In this document: positions 6,374 through 12,638 of the stretch, piece after piece
How the letters are laid out: each line of letters begins with the position of its first letter
Numbering within the stretch: the first letter of the stretch is position 1
Assembly: GCA_915070235.1 (NCBI GenBank)
Contig: CAJZFM010000028.1
Coordinates: 1-13,747 of the forward strand
DNA: 13,747 nt
From: an uncultured Capnocytophaga sp.
Lineage (GTDB): Bacteria; Bacteroidota; Bacteroidia; Flavobacteriales; Flavobacteriaceae
Direction: 5' to 3'
The notes under the pieces: model-generated
Seen by the model: only the letters and a program-made list of their open reading frames with translations
What the model was told of the DNA's origin: nothing
The model's database searches: none
Position numbers and translations under genes: made by a program

Positions 6374-8791
6374 TTATTTGTTTCCAATGATACGTAAGAT
6401 GTCTCCGAATACCCCGCGGGCAGTTACAGCGGCTCCTGCCCCTGCTCCTTGGATCACGATCGGGTTTTCCCCATAGGACTCGGTGTATATCTCAAAGATA
6501 GAATCTGCTCCCTTGACCTGCCCTAAAGCATTGGTTACAGGTACAGAAACGAGCTTCACATCTAAGCGGGCGGTGGAGGTATGTGAGAGATCGCCATGAA
6601 GATCTCCTACATAGCGCAGTACTGTCCCTGCGGGTGCCTTATCCTTGATCTGCTGATAGATAGGGTCAAACTCCTTCAGGCGAGAGAGGAACTCCTCACG
6701 ACTACCCTGGCGTAGGGCTTCTGGGATAAGGTTTTCAATAGAAACCTCTTCAAACTCGTTTTCCAAATCCAGTTCGCGTGCCAGAATTAGCAGCTTACGA
6801 CCGACGTCATTACCGCAAAGGTCTTCGCGTGGATCTGGTTCGGTATAGCCACTGTCTATGGCCTTTTGGAGAATCTCACTAAAGGGGGCATCACTGGCCG
6901 AATAGGTATTGAAGAGGAAGCTGAGTGTCCCTGAGAAAATCCCCCTGATACGAGTGATGTTCTCCCCCGAATGGTGTAAGAGCTTTATGGTATCAATCAG
7001 TGGCAAGCCCGCTCCTACGTTGGTTTCATAGAGGTATTGCTTTTTGTATTGGGCGAGGGTTTCTCGGAGTTTTTTATAGAAAGGATAACCAATGGTGTTG
7101 GCTATCTTGTTGGCTGAAACCAAGTCAAAACCATTTTCTACCAGTGGCAGATAGTTCTCTACAAAGTCTTTACTTGCGGTTACATCAATCGCTATGAGGT
7201 TCTCCAAGTGATGTTGTTGTACTTGCGCTATAAATGTTCCTATCTGGTAAGGTTGCTTCTGGGTATCAAAGGCTGCATATTGCTCTGCAGAAATTCCCTT
7301 GTGGTTGAAGAGCAACTCTTTAGAATTGGCAATGGCGATGATCTGCAAGTTGATATTTCTACGCTTGAGAATATCGGCACGTGCCTCGAAGATTTGTTCA
7401 ATAAGGGTACCTCCCACAGTACCACGACCGAAGATAGCCAAGTTGATACGCTTGGAGATTTCAAATATTTCACCATGAATCACATTGACCGCCTTGGGGA
7501 GATCCTTCTTATGTACCACCACGCTGACGTTGCGTCCTGTCGCAGAATTGTTAATCAGTAGCGGAATCACTTGGTTGCGAATCAGTGCGTTATATGGCTT
7601 GTCAAAGTCGGCCAAGTTCTGTCCAACGATAGAAACCACGCCCACCTCCTGCACCAGACTTACCCCGCTTACGTCGTGGCTATAGACATCCAATTCGAAC
7701 TCTCGCTCCAAGGCCTGTTTAGCTTTTTGCGCATCCTTGTTAGCTACCAAAAAACCGATACCACGCTCCGATGAGCCTTGGGAGATGATACTCACACTGA
7801 TTTCGGCCTGAGCCAAAGCGCGGAAGATACGTGCATCCACTCCCACTTTTCCCAACAAGCCACGCCCTTCGAGGATTACCAAGGCGTAGTTCTCCAAGAC
7901 AGAGATGGCGCGAATCCCTCCTATGTTATCCTTCGCCTCACAGATGAGCGTGCCTGCATCATTGGGCTTGAAGGTGTTGAGAATACGCAAGGGGATTTTC
8001 TTTTCCAAGAGTGGAATAATGGTTTTGGCATGTAGAATAGAGGTGCCGAAGTTGGCCAGCTCATTGGCTTCCTCAAATGAGAGTTGGCGGATAATCTTGG
8101 CATCGGGCACCAGTTCGGGATTGGCCGTGAAAATCCCATCTACATGGGTGTAGTTTTGGAGTTCTTCCGCTTCTAATATAGAGGCCAATATAGAGGCAGA
8201 GTAATTGCTACCGTTGCGCCCCAAAGTAGTGGTTTCCCCTGATGCATTGGCCGCTATAAAGCCTGTAACAATAGGTGTAACGTCTTTGGGTATTTGCGTA
8301 AAATACTGAATGGTACTCTTGGCCGAGCTGTCTTCTACCAGCTGTGCATTGCCAAAGTGACTATCTGTAACATAGAAATGACGGCTATCAGCAAAGGTAG
8401 CCTTGACCCCACGCTTGCGCAAAAGGTAAGAGATAAACTTAGCCGAGAGCACTTCCCCTTGTGCCAAGGTGTGATCTTTTATCTTGTCATTATAGTCGCC
8501 CAAGAGAGAGACCCCATCAAAGATACGTTGTAATATGGAGAACTCCGCTGAGAAGTCTATCTCCTCCCCAGCGATTTGGTATTGCTTAAAGGCTTGGAAG
8601 TCAGCCGAGATGTCCTCGCCCTTGGCAGCACGCTCCAGCATAGACTCCAGCTGGTCGGTAGCCTTGTCACGAGCAGAGACCACCACGGCGATCTCTTGTC
8701 CTTGTTTTACCTTGTCGGTGATAATGGAAAGCACTGTCTCTAAGCCCTTTCCATTGGCGAGGGACTTCCCTCCGAATTTGAGAACCTTCAT
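6374..8791 (-). CDS. thrA: Bifunctional aspartokinase / homoserine dehydrogenase
   Basis: 805 residues, close to the size of E. coli ThrA. It phosphorylates aspartate and reduces aspartate semialdehyde to homoserine, the first and third steps toward Thr and Met. The aspartokinase domain spans about 1-290, starting with KVLKFGGKS (2-10), where the usual T of KFGGTS is K, which I believe is normal in flavobacterial homologues. Two ACT-type regulatory segments follow (about 310-440), including VSIISQGSSERG. The homoserine dehydrogenase part begins with the Rossmann motif FGRGTVGG (about residue 455), and its catalytic Asp/Lys segment PREDLCGNDVGRKLL lies near 650-665. Threonine feedback through the ACT domains is likely from family knowledge. 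Upstream lies an unusual approximately 400-nt leader region. thrB and thrC, which often follow, are not here; a STAS-like gene follows instead. Confidence 0.97.
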   Translation of the reverse strand: MKVLKFGGKSLANGKGLETVLSIITDKVKQGQEIAVVVSARDKATDQLESMLERAAKGEDISADFQAFKQYQIAGEEIDFSAEFSILQRIFDGVSLLGDYNDKIKDHTLAQGEVLSAKFISYLLRKRGVKATFADSRHFYVTDSHFGNAQLVEDSSAKSTIQYFTQIPKDVTPIVTGFIAANASGETTTLGRNGSNYSASILASILEAEELQNYTHVDGIFTANPELVPDAKIIRQLSFEEANELANFGTSILHAKTIIPLLEKKIPLRILNTFKPNDAGTLICEAKDNIGGIRAISVLENYALVILEGRGLLGKVGVDARIFRALAQAEISVSIISQGSSERGIGFLVANKDAQKAKQALEREFELDVYSHDVSGVSLVQEVGVVSIVGQNLADFDKPYNALIRNQVIPLLINNSATGRNVSVVVHKKDLPKAVNVIHGEIFEISKRINLAIFGRGTVGGTLIEQIFEARADILKRRNINLQIIAIANSKELLFNHKGISAEQYAAFDTQKQPYQIGTFIAQVQQHHLENLIAIDVTASKDFVENYLPLVENGFDLVSANKIANTIGYPFYKKLRETLAQYKKQYLYETNVGAGLPLIDTIKLLHHSGENITRIRGIFSGTLSFLFNTYSASDAPFSEILQKAIDSGYTEPDPREDLCGNDVGRKLLILARELDLENEFEEVSIENLIPEALRQGSREEFLSRLKEFDPIYQQIKDKAPAGTVLRYVGDLHGDLSHTSTARLDVKLVSVPVTNALGQVKGADSIFEIYTESYGENPIVIQGAGAGAAVTARGVFGDILRIIGNK

Positions 8792-8798
8792 AATCTAA

Positions 8799-8827
8799 GT
8801 GAATAGTGAAAAATGAATAGTGAATAA
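8799..8827. repeat. Heptad array, AGTGAAT type, before thrA
   Basis: Successive units AGTGAAT, AGTGAAA, AATGAAT and AGTGAAT, starting 7 bp upstream of the thrA ATG and ending next to the 220-bp palindromic element. Confidence 0.8.
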
Positions 8828-8829
8828 CG

Positions 8830-9049
8830 TGAGTTCGACGTAAGCAAAATTATATTTCTTCTCCCACAGATTCCACGGATTTTCACGGAAAGAATAATAC
8901 AACTAAGCGTAACTTTTTTGATTTCCACGGATAAATAAGACCTTGGGTCTTATAACAATCCGTGCAAATCGCAGCGGTACAATTACACAGGCATAGAAAA
9001 TCTGTGAAATCCGTGAAAATCAGTGGGAGCTTTCGTTATATCGAACTCA
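8830..9049. repeat. 220-bp imperfect palindrome, MITE-like element
   Basis: The ends are TGAGTTCGA (8830-8838) and TCGAACTCA (9041-9049), perfect inverted repeats of 9 bp. Moving inward, both arms keep matching blocks: CTCCCAC-n-GATT then CACGGATTT on the left, and the reverse complements AAATCCGTG and GTGGGAG on the right. Further in, CCACGGAT (8926-8933) faces ATCCGTGC (8958-8965), and the centre is a perfect 8-bp hairpin ATAAGACC-TTG-GGTCTTAT (8935-8953). There is no open reading frame of note inside. This architecture suits a non-autonomous, fold-back element. A clear target-site duplication is not visible. Confidence 0.8.
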
Positions 9050-9074
9050 TATTAAATAGTGCACTAACAAAGTG

Positions 9075-9082
9075 CAAATATA
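9075..9082 (-). promoter_or_regulatory. Secondary candidate -7 box upstream of thrA
   Basis: The minus strand reads TATATTTG, fitting TANNTTTG, but without a convincing -33. It would give a leader of about 280 nt containing the palindromic element. Confidence 0.3.
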
Positions 9083-9193
9083 CAAATTTTCTTTTATTCT
9101 GTCGTGAATGTAGAATTTTTTTTTACTAATATACCCATTTACCAATGAGATGATTTGCGAATAAACCCATTTATTCAAAACTAAATGGGACTG

Positions 9194-9225
9194 CAAAGAT
9201 ACAACATTTAACAGCGCCTTGTCAA
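9194..9225 (-). promoter_or_regulatory. Consensus promoter reading toward thrA
   Basis: On the minus strand a -33 TTG (within TTGAC, 9225-9221) is followed after 21 bp by TATCTTTG (9201-9194) and CA. This is a full match to the Bacteroidota promoter. Transcription would start near 9188, at the foot of the CCCATTTA hairpin, and run about 400 nt through the 220-bp palindrome before the thrA start codon. Confidence 0.7.
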
Positions 9226-9253
9226 GGAAATTTTGAGTTTTTAGTTAGCCGCT

Positions 9254-9302
9254 TTCACTATTCATTAGTCACTAGTCATTAGTCACTATTCATTGGTCAT
9301 TA
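9254..9302. repeat. Heptad array, GTCACTA/GTCATTA type, overlapping a stop codon
   Basis: Seven 7-bp units (TTCACTA, TTCATTA, GTCACTA, GTCATTA, GTCACTA, TTCATTG, GTCATTA). On the minus strand these encode the last residues MTNE and the TAG stop (9286-9288) of the CarboxypepD_reg-like gene, then continue about 32 bp beyond it. Confidence 0.9.
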
Positions 9303-10107
9303 TATAATCGTATCCTTTAACCGAGAAGGGGATTCCCAAGCGTTTGTTCAAGGGGCGTATCTTTCCGTCGGGAAAACGAATGTAGCAGGTATTGACCGTA
9401 GAGGGGAAAAGGAAACGGTCGTGATCCTTGCCTCGCATCTCAACAAACTGTACTCCGACCCATGCCTCGCCTTTGGGCACGAAGACGGAGATTTTGCGAG
9501 TGAAAGTCTGCTTGGCTTTACTGGGGAAGACCTCTATATAAATCGGTTCTTTGAGCAAGGGGGTGAAGGCCTTATGTTCCTTATCTGTCTGATAGACTAC
9601 CACGCGTAGCACTGCCATATAGAAGTCGCTACTACATACATCTATGCTTAGCTCCGTTAGGCGGGCATCGTGCTTGAGAGAGAGGAAGTCGCCTATCTCG
9701 GCATTGAGATACTTGCGATCGCTGGTGGGTTCAAAACCATCTTTCATCTCGCCATAGAGTGAGAAGATAGCAGGAATCCCCTTGCCCCTAATAGTGTAGT
9801 ACTTAGGCTTTTGTAGTGTAAAAGAAGCCTCGGGCAGCTGTATATCCGCCTCCTGTAGGACGATTTTGTTCTGTATATCCTTGGCCAGTAGCACCTTGCG
9901 CTTATAACTCAAGTGAGAGAAGTAGATGCTATCGGTAGGCGCCGCCGAGAGTCGCTCTAAGGAGAACTGCCCATATTCGTCTGTGATCAGTCCTTTGGAG
10001 GTGCCCACCACGCCTATATTTACATATTCTACAGGGGTACCCTTCTGGGAAACCACCTGCTGCTGCGCCAAACAAGGCAGCACAAAAAGGAAGAAGAGAA
10101 AACGCAT
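9286..10107 (-). CDS. Exported CarboxypepD_reg-like domain protein
   Basis: 273 residues. It has a hydrophobic signal peptide (MRFLFFLFVLPCLA, cleavage probably after Ala14). A CarboxypepD_reg-like beta-sandwich follows (about 18-85), with the typical GTPVEYVNIGVVGTSKG and DEYGQFSL strands that also occur at the N-terminus of SusC/TonB-dependent receptors. The remaining approximately 190 residues look beta-rich (FYMAVLRVVVYQ, PIYIEVFP, VFVPKGEAWVGVQFVEM) and have no motif that I can name. There is no TonB-receptor barrel, so this is the stand-alone type common in Bacteroidota, located in the periplasm or on the envelope with unknown function. The last four residues are encoded by heptad repeat units. 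It follows the barrel gene 80 bp downstream on the same strand and may be co-transcribed. Confidence 0.8.
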   Translation of the reverse strand: MRFLFFLFVLPCLAQQQVVSQKGTPVEYVNIGVVGTSKGLITDEYGQFSLERLSAAPTDSIYFSHLSYKRKVLLAKDIQNKIVLQEADIQLPEASFTLQKPKYYTIRGKGIPAIFSLYGEMKDGFEPTSDRKYLNAEIGDFLSLKHDARLTELSIDVCSSDFYMAVLRVVVYQTDKEHKAFTPLLKEPIYIEVFPSKAKQTFTRKISVFVPKGEAWVGVQFVEMRGKDHDRFLFPSTVNTCYIRFPDGKIRPLNKRLGIPFSVKGYDYIMTNE

Positions 10108-10111
10108 AAAC

Positions 10112-10187
10112 TAATGATTAATGGTTAATGATTAATGATTAATGCCAGCAATGATTAATCATTAATCATTATTGGCATTAATCATTA
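10112..10187. repeat. Heptad array folding into nested palindromes
   Basis: It starts with TAATGAT/TAATGGT units (10112-10139). TAATGATTAATGCCA (10133-10147) is then a perfect 15-bp inverted repeat of 10173-10187. Inside the 25-nt loop lies another perfect 14-bp palindrome, AATGATTAATCATT (10150-10163). The array fills nearly the whole spacer between the two envelope genes, touching one start codon region and the other gene's stop codon. Confidence 0.9.
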
Positions 10188-11252
10188 TTATCGTCCTGCT
10201 CGTATACCTATCATAAAAGGATATTCGCTTGTGGTATTGCCTGTAAAGAGAGGAGCGAGGCTATAGCGAGCATAGAGGCTCCAGCCCTTAACCCCTATAT
10301 GTGCTGAGAGACCATAAGTCCATAGATTGACATTTATATCCTTACGCATAATGTTCTTATAAGTATCTCCTTGCTGCTGGTAATTGACCTTTTGGTTGGC
10401 ATCAAGCAAGAGACCTACAAAAGCCCCTACCCCAAAGTACAGATTTTCATGGTTTTGGAAATAAGAGGTATTTCTATACACCCCGTCTTTGGAAAAATCC
10501 CATTCCAAATCCACCGGTAGCAGCAGATAATGAAGGCGGAGCTTGGACTTGGTCAGTTCCTGTCCATAGGGTGCCAACTGTGTCTCGCCCCCTTGACGGT
10601 CATAATAGTAATTGCCTCGTATCTTAAAACTCTGGTAGAGCCAAGAAAGCCCAAAGTTTAGGTGTAGGCGGTTGTTATTCTTTCTTAGGCGGAAGTTGTT
10701 ATAGATGCCCAACTCAAAGGACTTAGATCCCAGTGGACTGAGACGCTTATCTCCGAATTGCTCTGCTGAACTAAGGTTGAGCACCCCCAAGGCGATATAA
10801 GGAGAGTAGTGATCCGTTCTTCCCACATACCTACGAAAATAGGTGTTGGTCTCTTGGCGTCGCGCCAAAGAATCTACTTGTGCCATAGTCTTCTGGTTAG
10901 TATGTACGGAAGCTAAAGTATCGGTAGATGTAAGAAGGCTATCGGCAGATGCCTCCTTTAGTGCTTTGTCCAATTGGCTCTGGAGGGTCTGTGCTTGCGC
11001 ATAGATGAGCTGTCGGGTACGCTGCTTAGTACGAGCCTTGAAGTCCTCCTCCATCTGCTTGGCCTCTTCCTTGGAGATCTTCTGCTGCTCTAAGAGGTCT
11101 TCCACTGAAGCCAACTGCTTGTAGTAATGCGCCTTCTGTGCTGCTACGATAGAGTCCACCGCATATTTGCTCTTGAGGATATGTTGTTCCAATGTGTTCT
11201 GCGCCCAAAGTGGAAAGGCAAAGAGGAGGAAAACGAGAGATAATCTTTTCAT
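10188..11252 (-). CDS. Secreted coiled-coil plus outer-membrane beta-barrel protein
   Basis: 354 residues from ATG 11250-11252; a TTG nine bases upstream would add MTI before the signal peptide and is less likely. The signal peptide is MKRLSLVFLLFAFPLWA. A charged, Gln/Lys/Glu-rich helical segment (about 20-125) looks like a periplasmic coiled coil. From about residue 145 the sequence alternates in beta-strand fashion with many Tyr, Asn and Gly (SPYIALGVLNLSS, LHLNFGLSWLYQSF, LYFGVGAFVGLLLDA, LYARYSLAPLF) and ends with FMIGIRAGR, resembling the eight-stranded PorT/OmpW-like barrels of Bacteroidota. Function is unknown; an envelope-spanning or anchoring role is only inferred. A -7 box (TAGCTTTG) lies upstream, and the CarboxypepD_reg-like gene follows. 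Confidence 0.8.
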   Translation of the reverse strand: MKRLSLVFLLFAFPLWAQNTLEQHILKSKYAVDSIVAAQKAHYYKQLASVEDLLEQQKISKEEAKQMEEDFKARTKQRTRQLIYAQAQTLQSQLDKALKEASADSLLTSTDTLASVHTNQKTMAQVDSLARRQETNTYFRRYVGRTDHYSPYIALGVLNLSSAEQFGDKRLSPLGSKSFELGIYNNFRLRKNNNRLHLNFGLSWLYQSFKIRGNYYYDRQGGETQLAPYGQELTKSKLRLHYLLLPVDLEWDFSKDGVYRNTSYFQNHENLYFGVGAFVGLLLDANQKVNYQQQGDTYKNIMRKDINVNLWTYGLSAHIGVKGWSLYARYSLAPLFTGNTTSEYPFMIGIRAGR

Positions 11253-11258
11253 AATTGT

Positions 11259-11276
11259 CAATGGTTAATGATTAAT
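11259..11276. repeat. Short heptad array before the barrel gene
   Basis: Degenerate units CAATGGT, TAATGAT and TAAT in register, directly upstream of the barrel-protein start codon. Confidence 0.55.
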
Positions 11277-11283
11277 AAAAACG

Positions 11284-11291
11284 CAAAGCTA
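11284..11291 (-). promoter_or_regulatory. Candidate -7 box of the envelope gene pair
   Basis: The minus strand reads TAGCTTTGCG, matching TANNTTTG, 31 bp before the barrel gene ATG. Confidence 0.55.
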
Positions 11292-11448
11292 CGATTTTTT
11301 TATTAATTTTCCTATTTTTTTGAAGTAAAATTTTATTACCTGATTATAAAAGAGGTTTTTCTTATAATAATCCTATTGGTAATATGTTTATTAAGATTGA
11401 TAGATGATAAAAAATAGTTAAAATTTCAAAGAATTGCTTTTTTGTGTC

Positions 11449-11456
11449 TAATTTTG
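11449..11456 (+). promoter_or_regulatory. Candidate -7 box of the 60-residue membrane protein gene
   Basis: TAATTTTG matches TANNTTTG, 30 bp upstream of the ATG at 11487. A -33 is not clear. The surrounding spacer (11277-11448) is very AT-rich and otherwise empty. Confidence 0.5.
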
Positions 11457-11486
11457 TAGGAGTAATTAACCCATAAGCATTCCATC

Positions 11487-11669
11487 ATGAAAAAAGTATT
11501 ACCTCTTTCCTTAGTAGCCCTATTTCCCTTTATCTTCCTCAAGCTCCCTAATGAGGAAGTGTCAGTTGGTGTATTAGCTCCTATTTTCTTTGCCCTTTTT
11601 GCCATTTCTTGTATCACAGAAATCTATAAAAGAGTAAAGCACAAAGAAGAAAACATAGAAAATTCTTAG
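11487..11669 (+). CDS. Small two-TM membrane protein, unknown
   Basis: 60 residues: a short Lys-Lys start, a hydrophobic stretch at about 4-19 (VLPLSLVALFPFIFLKL), a polar turn (PNEEVS), a second hydrophobic stretch at about 27-45 (VGVLAPIFFALFAISCI) and a charged Lys/Glu-rich tail. This predicts a helical hairpin in the inner membrane. A promoter box lies at a sensible distance, which favours this strand over the hydrophilic frame that opens opposite it. I do not recognise a family. It lies 73 bp upstream of the toxin-antitoxin pair, which has its own promoter. The first helix could alternatively be a signal peptide. Confidence 0.6.
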   Translation: MKKVLPLSLVALFPFIFLKLPNEEVSVGVLAPIFFALFAISCITEIYKRVKHKEENIENS

Positions 11670-11676
11670 AAAATTA

Positions 11677-11708
11677 TTTGACTTTTGCTTTTAGAAATCG
11701 TATCTTTG
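11677..11708 (+). promoter_or_regulatory. Promoter of the toxin-antitoxin pair
   Basis: TTTG (11677-11680), a 20-bp spacer and TATCTTTG (11701-11708) make a full-consensus Bacteroidota promoter. The start site should fall near 11714, inside the palindromes described next. Confidence 0.8.
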
Positions 11709-11713
11709 CAGAG

Positions 11714-11730
11714 TCAAGTTGATTCATCAA
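11714..11730. promoter_or_regulatory. Candidate autoregulatory operator
   Basis: Two overlapping perfect palindromes, TCAA-G-TTGA (11714-11722) and TTGAT-TC-ATCAA (11719-11730), lie at the predicted transcription start and 12 bp before the antitoxin ATG. That is where toxin-antitoxin complexes usually bind their own operator. Binding is inferred. Confidence 0.45.
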
Positions 11731-11742
11731 AGACCAAAGATT

Positions 11743-11988
11743 ATGTCTGTTTTATTAGAAAAACCAAAGAAAAAAACTACGAAGAATGTTTCCCCTCTTA
11801 ACTTTTCACCAGAAGTAGAGACACAGGAAACTACTCAAAAGGTCGCTGTTCCCACAAAGAAAAAAACACTTTGGGACATAGCGGAAGAATTAGCTAAAAA
11901 TCCCCTTTTCACTATTGATGAAAAGGACAGAGACCTTATATATGGTTCTAATATGATGACAAGATTATTGCAAGAAGAAGAACTATGA
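11743..11988 (+). CDS. Putative antitoxin of a VapBC-like pair
   Basis: 81 residues from ATG 11743; an upstream ATA-type start would run into the operator. The N-terminal half is lysine-rich and low-complexity (KPKKKTTK 7-14, TKKKT 38-42) with little predicted structure. The second half (LWDIAEELAKNPLFTID and DLIYGSNMMTRLLQEEEL) looks like two amphipathic helices ending in an acidic tail. Its stop overlaps the toxin start by 4 bp (ATGA), the usual toxin-antitoxin arrangement. I see no AbrB, RHH, HTH or Phd fold, so the antitoxin assignment rests on position, size and overlap. The basic N-terminus may contact DNA and the helical C-terminus may mask the toxin; both are inferences. Confidence 0.7.
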   Translation: MSVLLEKPKKKTTKNVSPLNFSPEVETQETTQKVAVPTKKKTLWDIAEELAKNPLFTIDEKDRDLIYGSNMMTRLLQEEEL

Positions 11989-12416
11989 ACTATTTCTTAG
12001 ACACCAATATCATCATCATTCTATTTGAAGGAAGAAAAGATGAAATTCGGAATAATGTGAGAGAAATTTTAATGAATGAGGAAAATTCTTTTTATGCAAG
12101 TACTATTTCCTTATTAGAAATAGCACAATTATATAGAAAAAAGCGTTTCAAAAACATTGATTATAATCTTTTTGATAGGGGAGACAAGCTGATTGCACAC
12201 ATCCTTGATGTCGTATCATTAGTAAAAATTCTCTCTTTTGAACAAAAGCATACATTTATAGTAGGTCGTTTAGAGTTCGTTCCTAATCATAATGATCCTA
12301 ATGACTTAGCTATTATAGCTCATGCCATAGCTGAGAATATGCCTATTATTTCTTGTGACGATAAGTTCCCTGCCTATCAACAGCAAGGAGCTATCGTGAT
12401 ACATAATCCCAGATAA
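11985..12416 (+). CDS. PIN-domain ribonuclease, VapC-like toxin
   Basis: 143 residues spanning one PIN domain. The acidic active-site residues are in place: Asp6 in FLDTNIII (4-11), Glu45 in SLLEIAQL (42-49), Asp104 and Asp107 in NHNDPNDLAIIAHA (101-114), and Asp125 in ISCDDKF (122-128). The HNDPNDLAIIAHA block corresponds to the HRDPFDRLLIAQA motif of VapC toxins, which cleave specific RNAs (tRNA or rRNA in studied cases) with Mg2+. It is translationally coupled to the preceding antitoxin by a 4-bp overlap. Codon use is strongly AT-biased compared with gldA or thrA, suggesting acquisition. The target RNA cannot be told from sequence. Confidence 0.9.
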   Translation: MNYFLDTNIIIILFEGRKDEIRNNVREILMNEENSFYASTISLLEIAQLYRKKRFKNIDYNLFDRGDKLIAHILDVVSLVKILSFEQKHTFIVGRLEFVPNHNDPNDLAIIAHAIAENMPIISCDDKFPAYQQQGAIVIHNPR

Positions 12417-12437
12417 CACCTTTTAATCTTATAGTCT

Positions 12438-12638
12438 ATGAAACCATTTTTAAGAAAAGATGCCAGAAGTTTTTACTTTATATTCTGTATAGTTTTCTTC
12501 TGTGCCGTTATTATCTATCGCTTAGTATATAGGGAAACTCCCTTACTGAACACTATCCTCTTAATCTTGACAGCGCTGCTCAATGTAGCCTCGGCAGGCT
12601 TCTCCCTCTATGAAGTGAGAAAAAGAGAGCTTAAATAA
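12438..12638 (+). CDS. Small two-TM membrane protein, unknown
   Basis: 66 residues with a basic start (MKPFLRKDAR), a hydrophobic stretch at about 11-30 (SFYFIFCIVFFCAVIIYRLVY), a short polar loop and a second helix at about 36-57 (LLNTILLILTALLNVASAGFSLY), then a basic end (EVRKRELK). This predicts a helical hairpin with both ends in the cytoplasm. It starts 21 bp after the toxin stop codon, so it may be co-transcribed with the toxin-antitoxin pair. No family is recognised. Its TAA stop runs directly into a heptad array. Confidence 0.65.
   Translation: MKPFLRKDARSFYFIFCIVFFCAVIIYRLVYRETPLLNTILLILTALLNVASAGFSLYEVRKRELK

Larger units (their letters stand above)
9050..9253. other. AT-rich thrA upstream region with hairpins
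   Basis: No gene is visible. Apart from the promoter boxes listed separately, it holds a perfect 8-bp hairpin CCCATTTA / TAAATGGG (9166-9173 and 9182-9189), a second CCCATTTA copy (9134-9141) that could pair with the same partner, and a small hairpin GCACT-AACAA-AGTGC (9061-9075). I found no leader peptide rich in Thr or Ile codons. Confidence 0.6.

Noticed and set aside
7208..8153. Several plus-strand open frames of 65-117 codons opposite thrA.
   Set aside because: All are embedded in the thrA coding sequence, low in family character, and without a promoter or conserved motif.
8830..9049. A complete insertion sequence.
   Set aside because: At 220 bp with no transposase frame it can be at most a non-autonomous element, and no target duplication is clear.
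8792..9285. Classical threonine attenuator with a leader peptide upstream of thrA.
   Set aside because: I found no short frame rich in Thr or Ile codons followed by a terminator with a T tract; the hairpins present are of another kind.
9620..9645. The CarboxypepD_reg-like protein contains IDVCSSDF, close to the adapter-derived peptide DVCSSDL often seen in contaminated assemblies.
   Set aside because: The underlying DNA (minus strand GATGTATGTAGTAGCGACTT) does not match the sequencing adapter, and the reading frame continues normally on both sides.
11426..11617. Minus-strand 63-codon frame overlapping the 60-residue membrane protein gene.
   Set aside because: Its product is hydrophilic without motifs and has no TANNTTTG box upstream on its strand, whereas the plus-strand frame has a promoter and two hydrophobic helices.
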